A DNA stretch of 64,000 nt from Bacteroidales bacterium (lineage in GTDB: Bacteria > Bacteroidota > Bacteroidia > Bacteroidales > F082): the NCBI GenBank assembly GCA_014860665.1, contig JACZJI010000126.1, positions 1 through 64,000 on the forward strand, given 5' to 3'. Below the pieces are notes generated by a model. It saw only the letters and a list, made by a program, of their open reading frames with translations. It was not told the DNA's origin and did no database searches. The position numbers and the translations under genes were made by a program. This document shows positions 35,417 through 45,027 of the stretch, in pieces. How positions within the stretch are numbered: the stretch's first letter is position 1; the number at the start of each line of letters is the position of its first letter.

Positions 35417-37555
35417 ATGAAGGTATATCAATCTAGTGAAATCAGGAATGTGGCGCTAATCGGAGGAGCTAAATCGGGAAAGACAACATTGGCAGAAGCT
35501 ATGTTGTTGGAAGGCAAGATAATAACCCGTAAAGGAGCTGTAGAGGATAAAAATACAGTTTCCGATTACAGACCTATTGAACAGGAGAGAGAGCATTCGG
35601 TTCATTCCTCTTTGTTGCATACGTTGTATGATAATAAGAAGATTAACTTAATTGATGTTCCCGGGTTTGCTGACTATGTTGGTGAAACTATTGCTGCACT
35701 AAATGTGGCTGATACAGCTGTAATGCTTATAAACGGGCAGGCTGGTGTTGAGGCAACCACGGAAACAGCGTGGAGACAGACCGTTGCATCTAACAGTCCC
35801 GTGGTTTTTGTGGTAAATCAGCTTGATCACCACATGGCTAACTTTAATGATACCGTCAATTCGTTGACTGATTATTTTGGAGACAAGGTTACTGTTGTTC
35901 AATATCCTGTTGATGCCGGCGAAAATTTCAGCACTATTATCGATTTGGTTTTGATGAAGCAATTGAAATTCAAAACTGGTGGTGGTGAACCCGAAATTTC
36001 TGATATCCCTGATCCTGAGCAGGACCGTGCTACCGAGCTACATTTGAAACTGATTGAAAATGCTGCTGAAGGCGCTGAAGAGCTTATGGAAAAATATTTT
36101 GAAAACGACACTTTGACGATTGAGGAGATGCGCGAAGGACTTCGTCTTGGTCTTATCAGTCGTTCTATATTCCCGGTAATGGTAGCCACTGCAAAACATG
36201 GCATTGGCGTTACAAGACTTTTGGATTTTATTTGTAAATCCTGTCCTGCACCTACTGATATGCCCCCACGTAAAACTGTTGATGGTCTTGAGTTTAAATG
36301 CAATTCCAATGATACAGCAGCACTGTTTGTATTCAAAACTTCTATGGAACAGCATCTGGGCGAAGTTTCCTATTTCAAGGTTTATGGTGGAAAGATAAAA
36401 GAAGGTATGGACCTGATTGATACCAGAACAAGAGATAAACAAAGGATTACACAGCTTTTTGTGTTGAATGGTAAAAATAGGGAAAAGGTTGAAGAAGTTG
36501 AAGCTGGTGATATTGTTACCACAATTAAATTGAAAGATGTTTTGACAGGTGATACTTTGATGGATCCAAAGAAAATAGATAGCGGATTTGTATCATTTAC
36601 GATGCCTGATCCATTATATACCGTGGCTATCAAGGCGGTCAACTCGGCTGATGACGAAAAAATGGGAGCTATTTTGAATGAGATCCATAAAGTTGACCCA
36701 AGTCTTGGAGTTAAATATTCACGTGAGCTGAAACAACAACTTATTCATAGTCAGGGTGAGTTTCATGTAAATACTGTTAAATGGTATCTTAATAAGGGTA
36801 ATAACCTGGAGGTGGAAATCAGTGTGCCGAAGGTGCCTTATCGTGAAACCATTACTAAGATTTCAAATGCAAGTTATCGTCATAAAAAGCAATCGGGTGG
36901 TTCAGGTCAGTTTGGTGAAGTACATATGAGGATTCAGCCTTATGTAGAAAATTACAAACAACCAACTGATTTTCCTGTAAGAGGAACTGAAGTTTATGAT
37001 CTGGCCTGGGGTGGAAAACTTGTTTTCCATAACTGTATTGTTGGTGGGGCCATCGATGCTCGTTTTATGCCAGCAATCTTGAAGGGGATTATGGAAAGGA
37101 TGAACGAAGGCCCACTTACAGGTTCTTATGCACGCGATATAGTTGTCTATGTTTATGACGGAAAAATGCACCCGGTTGATTCCAATGAAATTTCGTTTAA
37201 ATTGGCCGGACGAAATGCTTTCATCCAGGCATTTAAAGAAGCAAGTCCGAAAATCATGGAACCTATTTATGATTTAGAAGTAATGGTTCCTGAGGATGCT
37301 ATGGGATCTGTGATGACAGACCTTCAGGGACGTCGTGGAATGATCATGGGAATGGATAGCGTTGGTAAAAATCAGATTATTCGCGCAAAAGTTCCGGGAG
37401 CCGAAATCGCTAAATATGCAACTTCACTTAGCTCAATTACATCCGGACGAGGTGTTTTCAACATGAAATTTGATCAATATCAACAGGTTCCAATGGATGT
37501 TCAGGAAAGGCTGTTGAAAGAATACGAAGAATCTCAGGAAGAGGAAGAAGATTAA
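35417..37555 (+). CDS. EF-G-like translational GTPase paralogue without the catalytic His
   Basis: 712 residues with the EF-G domain order: G domain (1-280), domain II (about 300-385), III, IV (GGSGQFGEVHMRIQP region) and V. The P-loop GGAKSGKTT (16-24) is intact, but G3 reads DVPGFAD (80-86) where EF-G has DTPGHVD, so Phe84 replaces the His that triggers GTP hydrolysis, and G4 is NQLD rather than NKxD. It is therefore not the housekeeping fusA. It resembles the second EF-G of Bacteroidota; in Bacteroides thetaiotaomicron EF-G2 has been described as supporting GTP-hydrolysis-independent translocation under carbon starvation (from memory of the literature). That role here is inference. Confidence 0.85.
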   Translation: MKVYQSSEIRNVALIGGAKSGKTTLAEAMLLEGKIITRKGAVEDKNTVSDYRPIEQEREHSVHSSLLHTLYDNKKINLIDVPGFADYVGETIAALNVADTAVMLINGQAGVEATTETAWRQTVASNSPVVFVVNQLDHHMANFNDTVNSLTDYFGDKVTVVQYPVDAGENFSTIIDLVLMKQLKFKTGGGEPEISDIPDPEQDRATELHLKLIENAAEGAEELMEKYFENDTLTIEEMREGLRLGLISRSIFPVMVATAKHGIGVTRLLDFICKSCPAPTDMPPRKTVDGLEFKCNSNDTAALFVFKTSMEQHLGEVSYFKVYGGKIKEGMDLIDTRTRDKQRITQLFVLNGKNREKVEEVEAGDIVTTIKLKDVLTGDTLMDPKKIDSGFVSFTMPDPLYTVAIKAVNSADDEKMGAILNEIHKVDPSLGVKYSRELKQQLIHSQGEFHVNTVKWYLNKGNNLEVEISVPKVPYRETITKISNASYRHKKQSGGSGQFGEVHMRIQPYVENYKQPTDFPVRGTEVYDLAWGGKLVFHNCIVGGAIDARFMPAILKGIMERMNEGPLTGSYARDIVVYVYDGKMHPVDSNEISFKLAGRNAFIQAFKEASPKIMEPIYDLEVMVPEDAMGSVMTDLQGRRGMIMGMDSVGKNQIIRAKVPGAEIAKYATSLSSITSGRGVFNMKFDQYQQVPMDVQERLLKEYEESQEEEED

Positions 37556-37575
37556 AATCTTTTATTTAGAGAAAG

Positions 37576-37611
37576 AAAAAAAGCAGGCACTCTGAGGTGC
37601 CTGCTTTTTTT
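37576..37611. terminator. Bidirectional terminator
   Basis: AAAAAAGCAGGCACT / AGGTGCCTGCTTTTTT hairpin between the EF-G-like gene and the convergent nuclease-family gene. Confidence 0.85.
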
Positions 37612-37631
37612 ATTGAAGTCCAGAATCAAAA

Positions 37632-38918
37632 CTAATTTTTCAACAATTTTCGCGTAAAGCTCAGATGACGGTTTTCATCTGTAAATCTTACGATGTACAG
37701 TCCTCGTGGAAGTCCGCTCACATCCATTGTAAATTTTGAGAATCCCTTTGCTGGGTAGAATTGTTTCATCAAAGCCCTCTGACCGAGGATCGAAAAGATT
37801 TCTACCTTCAAAGGAAGTGCCTTTTCCGAATTAACAGTAAAAATAAAGGTGTTATTTACAGGATTAACAAAATGAAAAATATCAAAATCCACAGTTGTCT
37901 CAGAATTTGTTCCAAGGGGTTCATCAACCTGCAATTTCATGGTTACCGGCAAGTGATCTGAATTATTATAAAGAGCATTCAATACATCAGGAGGTACAAT
38001 TTTATCGGCAGGCGCATCTAAAAGTGAAAGATTAAAGTGCTTTCCATCTTGGCCGACAGCTTGATAAGTCCCGGGGATATAGTGTACTCTTTTATTATCA
38101 TTTTTTATATTACTGGAAATCATTATAAAATCGAATCTGTCATCCATTCCCCCCGTTGATGCACATCCGGAAGAGGTGGTATGTGTACTTTGTGTGTGGA
38201 AAGCTGCGTAAGCAGGATTAGAATGCCAGTCTCCGATTTCATTAATAGGATCATAAAACCGAATAATTGGGTCTGAATAATTAATAAAATCCTGAAAAGC
38301 TGCTTCACTGGAACTATAAATATTGAAGTCTCCCATCAAAAGATAATTGTTGTCAGGTTTATGATTTTCGAGATAGCTCATCGTATTAGATGCCATAGTA
38401 GCCCTCATTGCTTCATATGTGCTTCCCGAACTGGCTTTTAAATGCGCAACCACACAATACAGGAAAATTGTATCTCCCTGGCTTAAATTATCAGATTTGA
38501 AATACAGTTTGTATATATCCACATCCCGAATATAATTTTGGGCAATAGTGTGTCCCGCCAATCCAAGTTTTTCGGAATTGTAGTAAAGCATATTCACCAA
38601 ATCGGAACTAGTGTTCTGGCTGATAAAATTTGCCATCTTGTATTTTGTAACTCCAAGCGTGTCTAATGCAGCATTTAATAAATGTTGCTGCATATCTGTC
38701 GACGATGACATCTCACAAACTGTGAAAATATCAGGATTGACATAGTTGACAATGGTACGAATATATCCATCCTTGTCATGATAATTATTATTCGTCGGAG
38801 TGCAATAGCTGGTATAATTCCCGTAGTTCAGTAAATTATACTGAAGTACTGTCAGCGTGTCCTGTGCCGAAGAATAAAAAAAAGAAAATAAAAAAATCCA
38901 CAGTAAAAATTTCCTCAT
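37632..38918 (-). CDS. Secreted endonuclease/exonuclease/phosphatase-family protein, T9SS type A
   Basis: 428 residues from the ATG at 38918; an in-frame TTG at 38945 would precede the promoter box and was not used. Signal peptide at 1-19 (ending SSAQ). The EEP fold is seen from LQYNLLNYG (N-terminal catalytic Asn), CEMS (metal Glu position), LLMGDFNIYSSS (Asp/Asn) to NNSDHLPVTM (SDHxPV catalytic His). The C-terminal 75 residues are a type A T9SS sorting domain (LPRGLYIVRF). It may be a secreted nuclease or phosphodiesterase; substrate unknown. Confidence 0.85.
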   Translation of the reverse strand: MRKFLLWIFLFSFFYSSAQDTLTVLQYNLLNYGNYTSYCTPTNNNYHDKDGYIRTIVNYVNPDIFTVCEMSSSTDMQQHLLNAALDTLGVTKYKMANFISQNTSSDLVNMLYYNSEKLGLAGHTIAQNYIRDVDIYKLYFKSDNLSQGDTIFLYCVVAHLKASSGSTYEAMRATMASNTMSYLENHKPDNNYLLMGDFNIYSSSEAAFQDFINYSDPIIRFYDPINEIGDWHSNPAYAAFHTQSTHTTSSGCASTGGMDDRFDFIMISSNIKNDNKRVHYIPGTYQAVGQDGKHFNLSLLDAPADKIVPPDVLNALYNNSDHLPVTMKLQVDEPLGTNSETTVDFDIFHFVNPVNNTFIFTVNSEKALPLKVEIFSILGQRALMKQFYPAKGFSKFTMDVSGLPRGLYIVRFTDENRHLSFTRKLLKN

Positions 38919-38932
38919 AAGCAACTTTTTTA

Positions 38933-38940
38933 CAAAGTTA
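38933..38940 (-). promoter_or_regulatory. -7 promoter box of the secreted nuclease-family gene
   Basis: TAACTTTG on the minus strand matches TAnnTTTG, 14 bases upstream of the ATG at 38918. Confidence 0.5.
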
Positions 38941-39166
38941 GACAATAGAGGGTTCTTTTGTTCTGTAGCAGAGCATTTTCAGAATTCTATTCCTATAATT
39001 CAGAAAAATTTACCAATCACTCAGAATATTTAACCTGGATACTATGGTGCTGCAATATGAATAAAAACATATTCTGGGTTATAAAACCATGAGAAATCAT
39101 ACAGAATTTTAGTTGGGTTAACCTCCTGATTTTGATCTCAGAAATAGTTAATTTTCCTGATTAAAT

Positions 39167-39442
39167 CTAATCTACCAGAACTTTGGCTTTTTTCCTTCTG
39201 ACGTAAAATCGTGCTCCTACAAACTGTCCAAGGAAAAATGCTCCCACAAGGAACGGATATGTGTAAAGCTGAAATCCTAAATGAAAATGAAAACGTAAGA
39301 AAACAATAAATGGAATGGGAAGGTGAACTGCTAGAAACCATTTCCATGAGAATTTTTTTACTGATGCCCTCCAGTATCCCCAAGGCATATTGAATAAAAA
39401 AGTAAGTACTGTAACAATTCCCAGATTTAAGTATTCATGCAT
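39167..39442 (-). CDS. Small membrane protein of unknown function
   Basis: 91 residues from the ATG at 39442. Two or three hydrophobic segments (about 5-22, 35-52, 58-80) and a basic tail VRRKKAKVLVD suggest an inner-membrane protein with its C terminus in the cytoplasm. No family is recognised. It lies alone, 72 bases downstream of the malic enzyme terminator on the same strand, and about 220 bases of apparently empty DNA separate it from the nuclease-family gene. Confidence 0.6.
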   Translation of the reverse strand: MHEYLNLGIVTVLTFLFNMPWGYWRASVKKFSWKWFLAVHLPIPFIVFLRFHFHLGFQLYTYPFLVGAFFLGQFVGARFYVRRKKAKVLVD

Positions 39443-39514
39443 AGCAGAAATTTTGCGCAAAAATAACTATAAAAGTTTTTTATACCAGAAAATGGACGAT
39501 TTCTTACTTCGATA

Positions 39515-39555
39515 GAAAAAAAAGGAGGCTGCCCAAGAGGATTTGGACAGCCTCA
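39515..39555 (-). terminator. Terminator of malic enzyme gene
   Basis: On the minus strand GAGGCTGTCC pairs with GGCAGCCTC (one mismatch) and is followed by a run of T residues, 26 bases after the stop codon. Confidence 0.75.
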
Positions 39556-39580
39556 AGAATATTAACCTCAAAAAATATTG

Positions 39581-41845
39581 CTATTGTTGCGCAGCATCCA
39601 TTCCGGCAATCAAAATCATATTTACGATTTCGTTGACGCTACTACCCATCTGAAGGATATGAACCGGTTTGTTCATTCCGTTCAGTATGGGCCCAATGAT
39701 TTCGAAACCTGCTGTTTTGTTGAGTAGTTTGTACGCAATGTTTGCCGACGACAGATCAGGAAAGATTAATGTATTGACGTTTTTCCCTAAGATTTTTGAG
39801 AATGGGAAATTTTCTTGCATCATTTCCTGATCCAAGGCGGTGTTGGCCTGAATTTCACCATCTACACAGAGGTCTGGATGGTTTTTGTGGAGTTCCTGCA
39901 CAGCTTGTCTTACTTTAACAGGTTCGGATGCTTCAACAGATCCAAAATTGGAGTAAGACAGCATGGCAACGACAGGTTCCATGTTAAACCGTTTTACAAC
40001 ATCAGCAGCCTGAAGTGTAATCTGAACTAATTCATCAGAAGTGGGCTCCTTGTTCACCGTACAATCGCTTAGGAATAAAGGCCCCTCATCGGTCAAAACT
40101 ATATACAAACCTGTTACAGTTTGAACACCGGGTTTTCTTCCTATAACTTGCAACGCAGGACGAATTGTATCGGGATAATTTCGTGTCAATCCAGAAAGAA
40201 CAGCATCGGCCTCTCCATTTTCAACAAGCATGGAGCTGATATAGCTATTCAGCTTCATGTTTTCTTTTGCGGTGCGAAGGTTCATGCCGCGGCGTTTCCT
40301 TTTGTCGAAAAGCTGCTGGATATAACCATCCATTTTTGCTTTGTTTTGTTCCGATTTAGGATCAATGATGGTAACACCATCAAGCTCCAGCTCGTTTTCA
40401 ACGATGATTTTTTTGATTTTTGCTTCATTCCCCATAAGGATGGGAATAGCAAGTTTTTCGTTGGCTACAATTTCAGCAGCTTTAAGGATTTTGTAATTTT
40501 CTGCGTCAGCAAGTAAGATTCTCTTGGGATCCCTTCTACAGGCACCTTTCATTTGCCTTTTCAACGGGTTTGTCAGTCCCATTCTTTTTCGGAGTTCTTC
40601 GCGGTATTTTTCCCAGTCTTCTATGTTACGTTGAGCAACACCCGATTCCATAGCTGCTTTTGCCACGGCCGGAGCTACGATTTCAATAAGTCTCGGATCG
40701 GTGGGTTTGGGAATAATATAGTCTCTTCCAAATTTCAAGTTGCTGATCCCGTAAGCTACATTAACTTCTTCAGGTACAGGCTCTTTTGCAAGCTCAGCCA
40801 ATGCTTTTGCTGCAGCTAGTTTCATCTCCTCGTTAATTTTTGTTGCTCTGACATCCAAAGCCCCTCTGAAAATAAATGGGAATCCCAAAACATTGTTTAC
40901 TTGGTTCGGGAAATCAGAACGCCCTGTTGCCATCAATACGTCAGGACGAGTGGCCATAGCCAGATCATAAGAAATTTCCGGGGTTGGGTTTGCCAAGGCA
41001 AAAACAATCGGATCTTCTGACATGGACAATAACATTTCTGGTTTCAAAAGCCCACCCGTGGATAATCCTAAAAACATATCGGCTCCTTTAATGGCTTCTT
41101 CCAATGTATGAACTGGTTTATCGGTAGCAAATTGTTTTTTTGTTTCATTCAGGTCGGTGCGGTCTGTGTGAATTACACCCCGGCTGTCGAGCATGATAAT
41201 GTTTTTAGGATTTGCTCCTAATTTAATGTAAAGCTTGGTGCAGGAAATTGCCGATGCACCAGCTCCACTGACTACGATTTTTAGATCTTCAATTTTTTTA
41301 CCTAGGACATCAATAGCATTTAATAATCCTGCAGAAGAGATGATGGCGGTACCGTGCTGGTCATCGTGCATTAAAGGAATGTTTAATTCCTCTTTCAGTC
41401 TTTCTTCAATGTAAAAGCACTCAGGAGCTTTGATGTCTTCCAGATTGATGCCTCCAAAGGTCGGAGCAATGGCCTTGACGATCTGGACAATTTTTTCCGG
41501 ATCGGTTTCATCAATCTCGATATCAAAAACATCGACATCAGCAAAGATCTTGAAAAGCAAACCTTTTCCTTCCATAACAGGTTTTCCGGCTTCAGGACCA
41601 ATATTTCCAAGTCCAAGAACTGCAGTTCCGTTGGAGATAACTGCCACAAGGTTTCCCTTGGCGGTATATTTGTATACATCACTAGGATTATCCTTGATAG
41701 CAAGGCAAGGATCTGCAACGCCCGGAGAATAAGCCAATGATAAGTCGCGTTGGGTGGAATAGGGTTTGGTAGGAATAACCTCTATTTTCCCCGGACGCCC
41801 CAAAGCATGATAATTAAAAGCGTCCTTTCTGAATAAATTGTCCAT
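39581..41845 (-). CDS. maeB: NADP-dependent malic enzyme (MaeB type)
   Basis: 754-residue two-part enzyme: malic enzyme domain (1-430) fused to a phosphotransacetylase-like domain (about 435-754), the MaeB architecture. It decarboxylates malate to pyruvate with NADP reduction; the C-terminal part is regulatory in known members and binds acetyl-CoA. Motifs: [12 protein letters not shown], the [11 protein letters not shown] metal/malate site, [12 protein letters not shown] nucleotide fold, and [11 protein letters not shown]. Length fits the family (about 750-770). Single gene with its own promoter box and terminator. Confidence 0.95.
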   Translation of the reverse strand: MDNLFRKDAFNYHALGRPGKIEVIPTKPYSTQRDLSLAYSPGVADPCLAIKDNPSDVYKYTAKGNLVAVISNGTAVLGLGNIGPEAGKPVMEGKGLLFKIFADVDVFDIEIDETDPEKIVQIVKAIAPTFGGINLEDIKAPECFYIEERLKEELNIPLMHDDQHGTAIISSAGLLNAIDVLGKKIEDLKIVVSGAGASAISCTKLYIKLGANPKNIIMLDSRGVIHTDRTDLNETKKQFATDKPVHTLEEAIKGADMFLGLSTGGLLKPEMLLSMSEDPIVFALANPTPEISYDLAMATRPDVLMATGRSDFPNQVNNVLGFPFIFRGALDVRATKINEEMKLAAAKALAELAKEPVPEEVNVAYGISNLKFGRDYIIPKPTDPRLIEIVAPAVAKAAMESGVAQRNIEDWEKYREELRKRMGLTNPLKRQMKGACRRDPKRILLADAENYKILKAAEIVANEKLAIPILMGNEAKIKKIIVENELELDGVTIIDPKSEQNKAKMDGYIQQLFDKRKRRGMNLRTAKENMKLNSYISSMLVENGEADAVLSGLTRNYPDTIRPALQVIGRKPGVQTVTGLYIVLTDEGPLFLSDCTVNKEPTSDELVQITLQAADVVKRFNMEPVVAMLSYSNFGSVEASEPVKVRQAVQELHKNHPDLCVDGEIQANTALDQEMMQENFPFSKILGKNVNTLIFPDLSSANIAYKLLNKTAGFEIIGPILNGMNKPVHILQMGSSVNEIVNMILIAGMDAAQQ

Positions 41846-41868
41846 AATTTTGTTTTTTTTTGACGAAG

Positions 41869-41876
41869 CAAAGTTA
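41869..41876 (-). promoter_or_regulatory. -7 promoter box of maeB
   Basis: TAACTTTG on the minus strand matches TAnnTTTG, 23 bases upstream of the ATG. Confidence 0.5.
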
Positions 41877-41967
41877 CAATATATTGGTTACTTTTTGTTC
41901 AGAAAAATAAATTAATTGTGAATTTATAAACAATTGAAATGAGTCTATAGAACTAACATTTAAGCTG

Positions 41968-42528
41968 ATGAATGTTTTCAAATTATGGGTGATAGTTGGG
42001 GGAACGGGAAGGAATATTGGTAAGACTACCTTTTCGGAAATTCTTATAAAAAAACTGAGCCGATATAGCCCTGTTACAGGGATTAAAATATCCAACATAA
42101 AACCTGAGGGATTGGAATTTCATGGCACTCATGATCATAAAAGTGGTGAAGCTTTCTTTATTTATGAGGAGACCAGAACTGATGGAAACAAAGATAGTAT
42201 TCGATTTCTGAAGTCTGGTGCGACAAAGTCATATTTCGTACAAACCAATGATGATTTTTTGCCTGAAGCTTTTCAAAAATTACAGGATTATATGAATGGA
42301 GACGAGATCGTGGTTTGTGAATCCAATAGTCTTATCAATATTATGAAACCAGCCGTTTTCCTGATGATAAAAGGTGAAAGCAATAAAGCTTCAAAAACTT
42401 ACGTTGAGAAATCTTTAAAGCAGGCAGATTATGTCTTAGATGCTATGGATTTAAATCAGTTTGAGAAAGTGGCTGAAGCTATTATATTGAGAGATCGTGA
42501 ACTGAAGTTTTTGATGGGTGAGAAGTAA
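41968..42528 (+). CDS. MobB-like P-loop NTPase
   Basis: 186 residues. The N terminus has strand-P-loop VIVGGTGRNIGKTTF, close to the MobB fold (molybdopterin-guanine dinucleotide biosynthesis adaptor), then GIKISNIKPEG and a THDH segment. A mid-protein CESNSL could be the Walker B region. No molybdenum-cofactor gene is nearby, so the cofactor role is uncertain; it may be a general nucleotide-binding adaptor. It ends 6 bases before the convergent phosphatase gene's 3' end. Confidence 0.65.
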   Translation: MNVFKLWVIVGGTGRNIGKTTFSEILIKKLSRYSPVTGIKISNIKPEGLEFHGTHDHKSGEAFFIYEETRTDGNKDSIRFLKSGATKSYFVQTNDDFLPEAFQKLQDYMNGDEIVVCESNSLINIMKPAVFLMIKGESNKASKTYVEKSLKQADYVLDAMDLNQFEKVAEAIILRDRELKFLMGEK

Positions 42529-42534
42529 TAGTAG

Positions 42535-43269
42535 CTAATCCGGGAAATAATTTACTTTGTCAACTACTTTCTGAATCTTATATTCCAGGGTGTTTAGTTC
42601 CAGAGAAACCAGATTTCCATATCCCGGGAAACCGGTAAGATAAATTCCGTTGTCTAAATTTATTGACAATGCATGTTTATCTTCAATATTTTCTTTGATA
42701 GTTTCAATAGTGGAAGGATTATGCCCATGTACTATTCTTTTCCCTTTGATCATCTCATGTTTAGTGATAAAATTCCTGATCCAGATCATAGATTCAGTAT
42801 CGGAAAGAGGATCTTCTATGTCAAAGTTAAAACCTGCATGAACAGCAAAAAAATCATCTAGTTCCAGATAGTAATCTCTTGAGCGCATCCAATCGATATA
42901 TTCTTCAGGAATATCGCTGGGTTCTTCTACTTGAAAGCTTTTTAAGGTCTGAATGCCTCCCAAACCTGACCAATGCTGTTGGTAACGTCCGAGATGCTTG
43001 TAGCCTGTCTGGTGTTTGAGTTTTTGACTTTCTTCAAAAGCTTTTATGCAAATTGATTCATGGTTTCCGGTTAAAGCGGCTACATGGTAGCCCTGCTCTT
43101 CCAGATTCATAATAAAATCAAGTACTCCTTTGCTGTCTGGACCACGGTCAATATAATCTCCTAAAAAAACAAGGTGATCTTTTTTATCAGGATTTATCTG
43201 CTGAAAAATAAGTGTTTTCAGTGTTTCCGAACATCCGTGTGTGTCCGGTATGACCCAGATTTTTTCCAT
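42535..43269 (-). CDS. PPP-type metallophosphatase (serine/threonine phosphatase / ApaH-like)
   Basis: 244 residues of the calcineurin-like phosphoesterase superfamily, in the PPP branch. Metal-site motifs in order: PDTHG (here PDTHG instead of GDIHG), FLGDYIDRGPDSKG, TGNHES, then AVHAGF and VHGHNPS. It could dephosphorylate proteins or hydrolyse diadenosine tetraphosphate. It lies upstream of no other gene on its strand and shares a 6-base gap with the convergent MobB-like gene, so transcription may overlap. Confidence 0.85.
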   Translation of the reverse strand: MEKIWVIPDTHGCSETLKTLIFQQINPDKKDHLVFLGDYIDRGPDSKGVLDFIMNLEEQGYHVAALTGNHESICIKAFEESQKLKHQTGYKHLGRYQQHWSGLGGIQTLKSFQVEEPSDIPEEYIDWMRSRDYYLELDDFFAVHAGFNFDIEDPLSDTESMIWIRNFITKHEMIKGKRIVHGHNPSTIETIKENIEDKHALSINLDNGIYLTGFPGYGNLVSLELNTLEYKIQKVVDKVNYFPD

Positions 43270-43317
43270 AGCACTTTAGTTTTAAAAATGGTAATGGTCA
43301 GGCCGGTGGTAGAAAAG

Positions 43318-43342
43318 AAAGGGGGAGGGTTGCTCCCCCTTT
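43318..43342 (-). terminator. Terminator of gpmA
   Basis: AAAGGGGGAG / CTCCCCCTTT hairpin just after the gpmA stop codon, followed on the minus strand by a pyrimidine run CTTTCTTTTCT. Confidence 0.7.
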
Positions 43343-43346
43343 GGCT

Positions 43347-44093
43347 TTATTTTCCTTTGGCCTGATTGGCCACTTGTTCCATCAGTTTTTTGACTTCTTC
43401 CGGATCGCCCAGGAAATAGTCTTTTATAAAATTCATATTGTCATCAAATTCAAAAACGTAAGGAATTCCCGTTGGGATGTTAAATTTGATAATCTCTTCT
43501 TCACTCATGCCCTTCAGGTGCATCACCAGTGCCCGGAGGCTGTTGCCGTGAGCAGCCACCAGCAGGTCGCCCATTTCTTCCAATGAAGGTTTAATTTCAC
43601 TTTCCCAAAATGGAAGCATTCTTTCAATAACTTCTTTCAGCGATTCGGTTAAAGGCAATTCTTCCGGTTTCAGTTCTGCATAACGTGGGTCAAAACGTGG
43701 ATTTCTTTCATCGTCTTCAGCAAGCGGTTCTGGCGGAATATCAAAGCTGCGACGCCACATCAGGACTTTCTCATCTCCATATTTCTGTGCGGTTTCGGCT
43801 TTGTTCAATCCCTGTAAATTACCATAATGTTTTTCGTTAAGCCTCCAGCTTTTTCTTTCTTCGATCCACATCATGTCCATTTCTTCCAGTGCCAGCCAAA
43901 GTGTTTTGATGGCACGGTTCAGATAGGAGGTATAAGCTCTTCTAAAAGAATAACCTTCTTTTTTCAATACCTTGCCAGCTTTTTTTGCTTCCTGAATTCC
44001 CTGCTCTGACAGAGGAACATTGGTCCATCCTGTAAAGCGGTTTTCTTTGTTCCAGGCGCTCTCGCCATGCCTTAATAATACTAATCGTTTCAT
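43347..44093 (-). CDS. gpmA: 2,3-bisphosphoglycerate-dependent phosphoglycerate mutase
   Basis: Interconverts 3- and 2-phosphoglycerate in glycolysis and gluconeogenesis. 248 residues, the standard length. The phosphohistidine motif LLRHGESAWNKENRFTGW (His9) is intact, as is the second catalytic His in VAAHGNSLRALVMHLKG. Single gene ending in a strong hairpin. Confidence 0.96.
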   Translation of the reverse strand: MKRLVLLRHGESAWNKENRFTGWTNVPLSEQGIQEAKKAGKVLKKEGYSFRRAYTSYLNRAIKTLWLALEEMDMMWIEERKSWRLNEKHYGNLQGLNKAETAQKYGDEKVLMWRRSFDIPPEPLAEDDERNPRFDPRYAELKPEELPLTESLKEVIERMLPFWESEIKPSLEEMGDLLVAAHGNSLRALVMHLKGMSEEEIIKFNIPTGIPYVFEFDDNMNFIKDYFLGDPEEVKKLMEQVANQAKGK

Positions 44094-44126
44094 TTTTTTA
44101 CGTTTAACCTTGAATAATTTATGTTC

Positions 44127-44134
44127 TATCTTTG
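44127..44134 (+). promoter_or_regulatory. -7 promoter box of the polysaccharide deacetylase gene
   Basis: TATCTTTG matches TAnnTTTG, 62 bases upstream of the ATG. Confidence 0.45.
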
Positions 44135-44196
44135 GTCGCTCTTTTTTGGCTGTAATTCAATTTCGTTTATAAATTTGCTCTTTATTTGTTGTCATT

Positions 44197-44805
44197 ATGA
44201 AAGTCCAGACACCTCGTTTTTTGCATAAGCTTTTTCCAAGATTGATTTGGAAAGAGAGTGTTACGTCAAAAGAAATCTATCTGACCTTTGATGATGGACC
44301 TCATCCAAACATTACACCAAAAATATTGAATATTCTGGCCCAATTTGATGCAAAGGCCTGTTTTTTTTGTGTCGGTGAAAATGTTCACAAACATCCTGAC
44401 ACTTTTCAAAGTGTTTTAGAGGCAGGGCATCAGGTTGGAAATCATACTTATAATCATTTGAATGGTTGGAAGACTCCGGATAATATGTATTTCGAAAACG
44501 TGCAGCAATGTAATGAAAAAGTACATTCAAGTTATTTCAGACCACCTTACGGGAAAATTAAATCTTCACAAATCAAAGCGCTGAAGAAAAAATACAATAT
44601 TGTGATGTGGACAGTCATCACCCACGATTATGATTCGAAATATGATTCTGAAATCTGTTTGAAAAAAGCGATTCAAAAGACCCGGCCCGGAGATGTGGTT
44701 GTTTTCCACGATAGCCTGAAGGCGGAGAAAAATGTGTTGTATGTGTTGCCTAAGTATTTGGAACACTTATCAAAACTGGGATATCGGTTTGTTACGTGGA
44801 AATAG
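44197..44805 (+). CDS. Polysaccharide deacetylase (NodB/CE4 family)
   Basis: 202 residues of the CE4 esterase fold, removing N-acetyl groups from polysaccharides such as peptidoglycan or chitin oligomers. Motif 1 LTFDDGPHP (Asp32 catalytic, Asp33 metal), motif 2 GNHTYNH (His83, His87), motif 3 RPPYGK, motif 4 HDYDSKY, motif 5 VVFHDS are all present. No signal peptide is seen, so either it is cytoplasmic or it acts on membrane-bound intermediates. It stands alone, divergent from gpmA. Confidence 0.92.
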   Translation: MKVQTPRFLHKLFPRLIWKESVTSKEIYLTFDDGPHPNITPKILNILAQFDAKACFFCVGENVHKHPDTFQSVLEAGHQVGNHTYNHLNGWKTPDNMYFENVQQCNEKVHSSYFRPPYGKIKSSQIKALKKKYNIVMWTVITHDYDSKYDSEICLKKAIQKTRPGDVVVFHDSLKAEKNVLYVLPKYLEHLSKLGYRFVTWK

Positions 44806-44823
44806 AGAAAACATTGTCAATCA

Positions 44824-44851
44824 GTTGCTATGGGTTTAAACCCGTGGCAAC
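44824..44851. repeat. Palindromic interspersed-type repeat
   Basis: GTTGC and GCAAC enclose TGGGTTT/AAACCC, giving a 28-bp imperfect palindrome just after the deacetylase gene. It resembles the REP-like palindromes common between Bacteroidota genes and may also act as a terminator for the deacetylase transcript, though no T run follows. Confidence 0.5.
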
Positions 44852-44988
44852 TCATTAAAGTATATCAGGTGGTAGGTATTTTCAAAACACGTGCCTCTTG
44901 CTCAATCATAACCTGCTGAATTATAATTCAAAATAGGTCGATTTCAGTATTCAATTAGAAAATTTATCTAAAAAACTAGGGTTTTTCG

Positions 44989-45005
44989 TTTTTTTTTTTT
45001 TTTTT
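44989..45005 (+). repeat. 17-T homopolymer tract
   Basis: An uninterrupted run of 17 T residues directly followed by ACTTTGTAG, a possible promoter box (TAnTTTG). Tracts of this length slip easily during replication and may vary promoter strength. Confidence 0.8.
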
Positions 45006-45027
45006 ACTTTGTAGAACCAAAACCGAA

